From the NCBI RefSeq assembly GCF_000258765.1, contig NZ_AJLT01000031.1, positions 1 through 41,084 of the forward strand: a DNA stretch of 41,084 nt, given 5' to 3'. The stretch is from Gillisia marina (lineage in GTDB: Bacteria > Bacteroidota > Bacteroidia > Flavobacteriales > Flavobacteriaceae). The notes beneath the pieces are model-generated. The model saw nothing but the letters and a program-made list of their open reading frames with translations, was not told where the DNA came from and ran no database searches. Of this stretch, positions 35,568-41,084 are shown piece after piece (positions within the stretch are counted from its first letter, which is position 1; each line of letters starts with the position of its first letter). A program made the position numbers and the translations under genes.

Positions 35568-38105
35568 TTACTTCTTTTTTGGAGCTGATTTCTTTTTAGC
35601 GGCAGTTTTTTTTGCCGGAGCCTTTTTCTTGGCAGCAGCTTTCTTTTTTGCAGGCTTCTTCTTAGTATTCTTTTCAATTATCTCTTGTACCTCCGCCAAA
35701 GTTAATTTGGTTGCATCTACAGTTTTTGGTAATTCAATCTTGGTTTTTCCCTTGATAATATTTGAGCGTCCCCATCGTGCCTTCTCCACACGAATTCCTT
35801 CGTCCTCCCAGTTATGTAGGACTTTATCTATTTCCTTCTGAATCTTATCTTTTATAAGCTCCTCTATATTAGCATCGGTTAAATTATCGAAATCGTATTT
35901 CTTATTTACATTGATGAATATATTATTCCACTTTAAGAAAGGTCCAAATCGTCCCACTCCTTTTTGAACAGGAAGCTCGTTGTAAAAATAAATAGGAGCA
36001 TCAGCTTTCTCTTTAGCTTCAATAAGCTCTAAAGCGCGTTCCATATCTACACTCATAGGATCTTCGCCCTTATCTAAGGAAACAAATTTTCCGGCATATT
36101 TTACATAAGGTCCAAATCTTCCATTATTAACCTCAACAGGCTCTCCTTCCCATTCTCCAATTTCCTTTGGAAGTTTAAAAAGATCCATCGCTTCTTCATA
36201 AGTGATAGAATCCAAAGTTTGATTTGGAGTTAATCCTGCAAACCTCGGCTTTTCTTCATCTTCCACAGATCCAATTTGCACCATCGGTCCAAATTTCCCT
36301 AAACGCACACTTACCGGTTTTCCAGATTCTGGATCTTCTCCTAGAATACGCTCTCCTACTTCTCTGTCTGCGTTTGCGGCAACATCCAAAACCTGAGGAT
36401 GAAAGTCTGAATAAAAGTCTTTCAACATTTTAGTCCATTCTTCATTCCCTTCAGCAATATCATCGAAACTCTGCTCTACTTTTGCTGTAAAATTATAATC
36501 CAAGATATTAGCGAAATGCATCACTAAAAAGTCATTTACCACTTGGCCTACTGCTGTTGGAACCAACTTCCCTTTATCACTTCCAATATTTTCAGTTAAT
36601 TCTTTCTCAGTAAACTTATCGTTCTTAAGTACTAACTGCGCATATTTTCGCTCAACACCATCTACAGATCCTTTTTCAACATAATTACGGTTCTGAATGG
36701 TAGAAATCGTTGGCGCATACGTAGACGGTCTACCAATCCCCAATTCCTCTAATTTCTTAACCAAAGAAGCTTCGGTATATCTATAAGGCGGTCTGGTAAA
36801 TCGCTCTGTAGCGGTGATATAATTATTGTCTAATTTCTCATTTACTCGTAAAGCAGGAAGCATTCCTTCTTGCTCTTCATCTTCATCATCACTTCCTTCT
36901 AGATACACTTTAAGGAAACCTTCAAATTTCAAGACTTCTCCATTTGCAGTGAACTGCTTGTCATGCTTATCTGCTTCAATCTTAACATTGGTACGCTCCA
37001 ATTGAGCATCACTCATTTGAGAAGCAATCGCTCTTTTCCAAATCAATTCATATAAACGCTCTTGATCGCGATCTGCATTTACTGTATGATTTTCAAAAAG
37101 GGTTGGCCTAATCGCTTCGTGAGCTTCTTGTGCACCTTTCGATTTTCCTTTGAATTGTCTGGTCTTAGCAAATTTCTCTCCGTAAGCTTTCAGAATTTCA
37201 TTTTTCGCTCCTTTTCGTGCATCATCAGATAAATTCACACTATCTGTTCTCATATAAGTAATATGACCGGCTTCGTATAAACGTTGTGCCATGGTCATGG
37301 TTTTACTTACTGAAAAATATAACTTTCTAGATGCTTCTTGCTGAAGCGTTGATGTTGTAAATGGTGGTGCCGGAGATTTCTTTGCCGGTTTGGTCGAAAG
37401 ATCTGCTACTTTAAAATTCGCTTGCTGATTCTCTAATAAGAACTTTTCTGCTTCTTCCTTTGTGTCAAAATTACGGGGCAACTTCGCTTTAAAGCTCTTT
37501 CCTTCTTCTGTAGTAAATTCTGCATCTACTCTATAAGAAGCTTCCGCAGTAAAATCTTGAATCTCACGTTCTCTTTCTACTATAAGACGTACAGATACAG
37601 ATTGTACTCTTCCCGCCGAAAGACCACCTTTTACTTTTCTCCACAAAACAGGAGAAAGTTCGTATCCTACTAACCTATCTAATACTCTTCTTGCTTGCTG
37701 AGCATTTACTAGATCGTAATTAATATCACGAGGGTTCTCGATTGCCTTTAGAATCGCAGTTTTCGTGATCTCATGAAAAACAATTCTTTTAGTTTTATCT
37801 TTATCTAGTTTAAGCTCCTCTGCTAAATGCCATGCGATCGCTTCTCCTTCTCGATCCTCATCACTCGCTAACCAAACCATTTCAGCATTTTTTGCTTGCT
37901 TCCTTAGTTTACTTACTACATCTTTCTTATCCTTAGATACTATATATTTAGGTTTAAAATCCCCTTCCGTGTCCACTCCTAATTCTTTGGTAGGTAAATC
38001 TGCAATATGCCCAAAACTGGACATTACAGTGAAATCCTTCCCTAAAAATTTTTCAATGGTTTTGGCTTTGGCCGGAGACTCTACAATCACTAAATTCTTT
38101 GCCAT
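35568..38105 (-). CDS. topA: DNA topoisomerase I (type IA)
   Basis: Topoisomerase I relaxes negative supercoils by cutting one DNA strand through a tyrosine. The 845-residue protein has the TOPRIM domain (NLVIVESPAKAKTIEKFLG at the start, DEDREGEAIAWH near residue 85). The active-site tyrosine is in HITYMRTDSVN near residue 280. The C-terminal part has Toprim_Crpt-like repeats (GRFGPYVKYAGK, GRFGPFLKWNN) in place of cysteine zinc fingers. It then has a histone-H1-like tail of lysine, alanine and proline over the last 35 residues, as is usual in Bacteroidota. A TACTTTTG element lies just upstream. The next gene follows after three bases, so they are probably co-transcribed. Confidence 0.96.
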   Translation of the reverse strand: MAKNLVIVESPAKAKTIEKFLGKDFTVMSSFGHIADLPTKELGVDTEGDFKPKYIVSKDKKDVVSKLRKQAKNAEMVWLASDEDREGEAIAWHLAEELKLDKDKTKRIVFHEITKTAILKAIENPRDINYDLVNAQQARRVLDRLVGYELSPVLWRKVKGGLSAGRVQSVSVRLIVEREREIQDFTAEASYRVDAEFTTEEGKSFKAKLPRNFDTKEEAEKFLLENQQANFKVADLSTKPAKKSPAPPFTTSTLQQEASRKLYFSVSKTMTMAQRLYEAGHITYMRTDSVNLSDDARKGAKNEILKAYGEKFAKTRQFKGKSKGAQEAHEAIRPTLFENHTVNADRDQERLYELIWKRAIASQMSDAQLERTNVKIEADKHDKQFTANGEVLKFEGFLKVYLEGSDDEDEEQEGMLPALRVNEKLDNNYITATERFTRPPYRYTEASLVKKLEELGIGRPSTYAPTISTIQNRNYVEKGSVDGVERKYAQLVLKNDKFTEKELTENIGSDKGKLVPTAVGQVVNDFLVMHFANILDYNFTAKVEQSFDDIAEGNEEWTKMLKDFYSDFHPQVLDVAANADREVGERILGEDPESGKPVSVRLGKFGPMVQIGSVEDEEKPRFAGLTPNQTLDSITYEEAMDLFKLPKEIGEWEGEPVEVNNGRFGPYVKYAGKFVSLDKGEDPMSVDMERALELIEAKEKADAPIYFYNELPVQKGVGRFGPFLKWNNIFINVNKKYDFDNLTDANIEELIKDKIQKEIDKVLHNWEDEGIRVEKARWGRSNIIKGKTKIELPKTVDATKLTLAEVQEIIEKNTKKKPAKKKAAAKKKAPAKKTAAKKKSAPKKK

Positions 38106-38125
38106 GTTTGTCTTTTTTCTAGCTG

Positions 38126-38133
38126 CAAAAGTA
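38126..38133 (-). promoter_or_regulatory. Candidate -7 element of topA
   Basis: On the minus strand TACTTTTG matches TAnnTTTG and ends 20 bases before the topA ATG. A TTTTG occurs 22 bases further upstream, slightly more than the usual 19. Confidence 0.5.
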
Positions 38134-38217
38134 GAGCAATTTTTAAATATGCTATCAAAATCCTGAAAATTCCACCAAACAAAGGGAATTAATCTCTAGA
38201 ATTTTTACTGCTGTCAC

Positions 38218-38248
38218 TTTGTCATAATCTTAGTAAAACCTATCTTTG
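38218..38248 (+). promoter_or_regulatory. Promoter of miaB
   Basis: TTTG (38218-38221), exactly 19 bases, then TATCTTTG (38241-38248) form a full match to TTTG-N19-TAnnTTTG. The ATG at 38282 follows after a leader of about 27 bases. Confidence 0.8.
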
Positions 38249-38281
38249 CAAGCTAAATTACCAATAAGGTACGATTGACAT

Positions 38282-39727
38282 ATGGAGAAGATCATAGACG
38301 AAAAATTACAGGGAAACAGCCTTATTTTAGAGCCAAAAGCCGAGAATAAAAGGAAATTATTTATTGAGAGTTATGGTTGTGCAATGAATTTTAGCGATAG
38401 TGAAATTGTAGCGTCCATCCTGCAAAAAGAAGGCTTTAATACCACTCAAAATCTTGAGGATGCAGATCTAGTTTTAGTAAACACCTGTTCTATTAGAGAT
38501 AAAGCAGAACAAACCGTTAGAAAGAGGCTACAAAAATATAATGCTGTAAAAAGAATTAACCCTAAAATGAAAGTTGGGGTTTTAGGCTGTATGGCAGAAC
38601 GCCTGAAAAGCAAGTTTTTAGAAGAAGAAAAGATTGTAGATCTTGTAGTAGGTCCCGATGCTTATAAAGATCTACCAAATCTTATAAGCGAAGTAGAAGA
38701 AGGGCGAAATGCCGTAAATGTTATTCTTTCTAAAGATGAAACTTATGGAGATATCTCTCCTGTTCGTTTGCAAAGCAACGGAGTTTCAGCCTTGGTTTCC
38801 ATTACCAGAGGATGCGATAATATGTGTACTTTTTGTGTGGTACCTTTTACAAGAGGTCGTGAGCGAAGTAGAGATCCTCAGAGTATTTTAGAAGAAGTAA
38901 ACGATCTGGCAAGCAAAGGCTTTAAGGAAATTACACTTTTAGGGCAGAACGTGGATAGTTACTTATGGTATGGCGGCGGACTTAAAAAAGATTTTAAAAA
39001 TGCTTCTGAAATTGAAAAAGCAACCGCAACCAATTTTTCATCATTACTTAAGATCGTTGCTGAAGCGCATCCAAAAATGAGAATTCGTTTTTCTACTTCT
39101 AATCCTCAAGATATGACGATGGATGTTGTAGATATGATGGTGAAATATCCAAACATCTGCAAGCATATTCACTTGCCGGTGCAAAGCGGAAGTAATTCAG
39201 TGTTAAAGAGAATGAACAGGCTTCATACAAGAGAAGAATATTTCACTCTTATAGATGACATACGAAAGAGGATTCCAGATTGTGTTATTTCTCAAGATAT
39301 GATCGCAGGGTTTTGTGGTGAGACCGAAGAGGATCATCAAGACACCTTATCTTTAATGGAATATGTAAAATACGATTTTGGATACATGTATTCCTATTCT
39401 GAAAGACCCGGAACTTTAGGTGCCAAGAAATTTGAAGATGATGTACCAGAAGATGTTAAACAACGAAGACTTGCTGAAATTGTAAAACTTCAGCGATCGC
39501 ATTCACTTCTTAGAACACAAGGATATGTTGGAAAAACTGTAGAAGTTTTAATAGAAAGAGAGTCAAAAAAATCTGACCAGCAATGGAGTGGTAGAACTAC
39601 TTACAACACCGTTGCCGTATTTGATAAAGAAAATTATAAGATCGGGAATTTTGTTAATGTAGAGATTACCGACTGCACCAGTGGAACTTTAATTGGAAAA
39701 CCTGTAGGATACAGCATCAATAATTAA
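38282..39727 (+). CDS. miaB: tRNA-2-methylthio-N6-dimethylallyladenosine synthase MiaB
   Basis: MiaB is a radical-SAM methylthiotransferase that modifies A37 of tRNAs reading UNN codons. The 481-residue protein has the N-terminal UPF0004 domain with three cysteines for one iron-sulfur cluster ([28 protein letters not shown]). The radical SAM motif is CDNMCTFC within [21 protein letters not shown]-terminal TRAM domain follows (about 410-478). All expected cysteines are present. It has a strong promoter of its own and is followed after 73 bases by the sigma-54 activator gene on the same strand. Confidence 0.97.
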   Translation: MEKIIDEKLQGNSLILEPKAENKRKLFIESYGCAMNFSDSEIVASILQKEGFNTTQNLEDADLVLVNTCSIRDKAEQTVRKRLQKYNAVKRINPKMKVGVLGCMAERLKSKFLEEEKIVDLVVGPDAYKDLPNLISEVEEGRNAVNVILSKDETYGDISPVRLQSNGVSALVSITRGCDNMCTFCVVPFTRGRERSRDPQSILEEVNDLASKGFKEITLLGQNVDSYLWYGGGLKKDFKNASEIEKATATNFSSLLKIVAEAHPKMRIRFSTSNPQDMTMDVVDMMVKYPNICKHIHLPVQSGSNSVLKRMNRLHTREEYFTLIDDIRKRIPDCVISQDMIAGFCGETEEDHQDTLSLMEYVKYDFGYMYSYSERPGTLGAKKFEDDVPEDVKQRRLAEIVKLQRSHSLLRTQGYVGKTVEVLIERESKKSDQQWSGRTTYNTVAVFDKENYKIGNFVNVEITDCTSGTLIGKPVGYSINN

Positions 39728-39800
39728 TAGTTCAACGAATAAATTTGAAAATAAAAAATTGTAATCTGACATTAGTCAAAAAGCAATAGCTAAGAAATAT

Positions 39801-41054
39801 ATGGAATCAGTTCAAGCAATAAAACAACGATTTGAGATCGTAGGGAACGATCACTTGTTAAATCGTGCAGTTGAAAAAGCAATCCAGGTTGCACCTACAG
39901 ATATTTCAGTGTTGGTTACAGGAGAGAGTGGCGTTGGGAAAGAAAGTATCCCCAAAATAATCCATTCGTTATCTCACAGAAAACACGGGAAATATATCGC
40001 GGTGAACTGTGGAGCAATTCCAGAGGGCACTATAGACAGTGAATTATTTGGTCATGAAAAAGGTGCTTTTACCGGTGCTACCTCAACCCGTAACGGGTAT
40101 TTTGAAGTAGCCGATGGGGGAACTATTTTTTTAGATGAAGTTGGAGAACTGCCATTAACCACTCAGGTAAGATTACTTCGAGTTTTAGAAAATGGAGAAT
40201 TCATTAAAGTGGGATCTTCAAAAGTTCAAAAAACAAATGTTAGAATAGTAGCAGCTACAAACCTTAATATGTTTGATGCTATAAAAAAAGAAAAGTTTAG
40301 AGAAGATCTATATTATAGACTGAGTACTGTAGAAATTAATCTTCCACCTTTAAGGGATCGTCAAGGCGACATTCATTTGCTTTTCAGGAAATTTGCCGCA
40401 GATTTCGCCATTAAATACAAGATGCCTACAATTAGATTAGAAGATGATGCTGTAGAGCTTATTCAGAAATATCAATGGGGTGGAAATATTCGTCAGTTAA
40501 GAAATGTGGCCGAGCAAATTTCGGTATTAGAACAAGAAAGAAATATTTCCGGCGCCAAGATTAAAAGTTATCTTCCAAATATTGGAAGTAATTTACCTGC
40601 TGTTATTTCAGAAAAAAAGAAAGAAAGCGATTTTAGTAACGAGCGAGAGATCTTATACAAGGTGCTTTTTGATATGAAAAGTGATCTTAACGACCTTAAG
40701 AAACTCACCATGAAATTGATGGAAAGCGGAAATCTTCAGGATGTAAAAGAAGAGCATGAAGGCTTGATAGAAAAAATATACGGCGACAGTGACGATGAGC
40801 AAGATATAGATGATTTAAACGAGGAAGAACTTAAAGTTTTACAGATACCTCAAAATTCTTCTAATGAAAAAGAAGATAAATATTACTTTGCCGAAGAAAT
40901 TGAAGAGGAAGAAACCCTTTCTTTACAAGATAAAGAATTAGAGCTTATTAAAAAGTCTCTGGAAAGGCACAGCGGAAAAAGAAAAAGTGCTGCCGAAGAA
41001 TTGGGTATTAGTGAACGTACACTATATAGAAAAATTAAGCAATACGATCTCTAA
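39801..41054 (+). CDS. Sigma-54-dependent transcriptional activator (AAA+ and Fis-type HTH, no sensor domain)
   Basis: A 417-residue bacterial enhancer-binding protein. The AAA+ domain has Walker A GESGVGKE (41-48), the sigma-54-contacting GAFTGA loop (88-93), Walker B TIFLDE (108-113) and the RLL/RLSTVEINLPPLRDR segment. An acidic linker at about 300-370 is rich in glutamate and aspartate. The last 40 residues are a Fis-type HTH (KSAAEELGISERTLYRKIKQ). No receiver, PAS or GAF domain precedes the AAA+ part, so control must come from elsewhere or from expression level. An intact GAFTGA implies the host has sigma-54. In other flavobacteria I recall this gene between miaB and an lptE/secG/groES group. 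Confidence 0.94.
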   Translation: MESVQAIKQRFEIVGNDHLLNRAVEKAIQVAPTDISVLVTGESGVGKESIPKIIHSLSHRKHGKYIAVNCGAIPEGTIDSELFGHEKGAFTGATSTRNGYFEVADGGTIFLDEVGELPLTTQVRLLRVLENGEFIKVGSSKVQKTNVRIVAATNLNMFDAIKKEKFREDLYYRLSTVEINLPPLRDRQGDIHLLFRKFAADFAIKYKMPTIRLEDDAVELIQKYQWGGNIRQLRNVAEQISVLEQERNISGAKIKSYLPNIGSNLPAVISEKKKESDFSNEREILYKVLFDMKSDLNDLKKLTMKLMESGNLQDVKEEHEGLIEKIYGDSDDEQDIDDLNEEELKVLQIPQNSSNEKEDKYYFAEEIEEEETLSLQDKELELIKKSLERHSGKRKSAAEELGISERTLYRKIKQYDL

Positions 41055-41057
41055 TTT

Positions 41058-41084
41058 CAGGTTTTAGGTTTCAGGTTTCAGGTT
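41058..41084. repeat. Short 7-bp tandem repeat at window end
   Basis: Just after the sigma-54 activator stop, TTTCAGG, TTTTAGG, TTTCAGG, TTTCAGG and TT follow each other to the last base. The window cuts the array, so its full length is unknown. No T-run terminator is seen before it. Confidence 0.7.

Overview
The window looks like a chromosomal segment of a marine-type member of the Flavobacteriaceae (Bacteroidota). The evidence is low G+C, a complete gldK-gldL-gldM-gldN set for gliding and type IX secretion, a Bacteroidota-specific hybrid two-component regulator, and promoters of the TTTG-N19-TAnnTTTG type. It also has intergenic repeats of the kind common in flavobacterial genomes. The genus cannot be fixed from the sequence alone.

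Layout. 1-6423 (minus) is one giant secreted surface-protein gene, cut by the window start. It consists of HYR/Ig-like repeats with propeller-like modules inserted inside individual HYR domains, and two single-base frameshifts break it into three pieces. 6988-7872 (minus) is era. 8584-10123 (plus) is a SulP anion transporter with a frameshift in its STAS domain. 10260-11687 (plus) is a conserved protein of unknown function. 11691-15696 (minus) is a hybrid two-component regulator split by a poly-A frameshift; its kinase core has lost the phospho-acceptor histidine and other catalytic residues. 15883-18354 holds a YegP-like protein, a LuxR-type regulator, a short DUF4403 protein and an MgtC-like membrane protein. 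Around 18900 lies an initiator tRNA with a clear promoter and terminator. 19099-19832 encodes two tandem SpoIIAA/STAS-like proteins, followed by a small CPXCG zinc-ribbon protein.

20117-25768 (minus) is a tripartite RND efflux operon (adaptor, pump, TolC-like outer-membrane protein). 26168-29559 has an ABC-F ATPase, a DUF983 protein and a DAO-type FAD oxidoreductase. 29717-34286 (minus) is gldKLMN, the trans-envelope core and motor of the type IX secretion and gliding machine. Upstream are a ureohydrolase-fold protein that has lost most metal ligands and topA. miaB and a sigma-54 activator run the other way to the end of the window.

How the genes connect: gldKLMN would build the secretion machine that exports large surface proteins such as the HYR/propeller protein at 1-6423, although its C-terminal sorting signal lies outside the window. 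The main points for follow-up are the propeller-in-HYR architecture, the pseudo-kinase hybrid regulator, the degenerate ureohydrolase next to gldK, and four single-base indels, all within the first 13.2 kb. I see no CRISPR array, insertion sequence, prophage or recognisable defence system.
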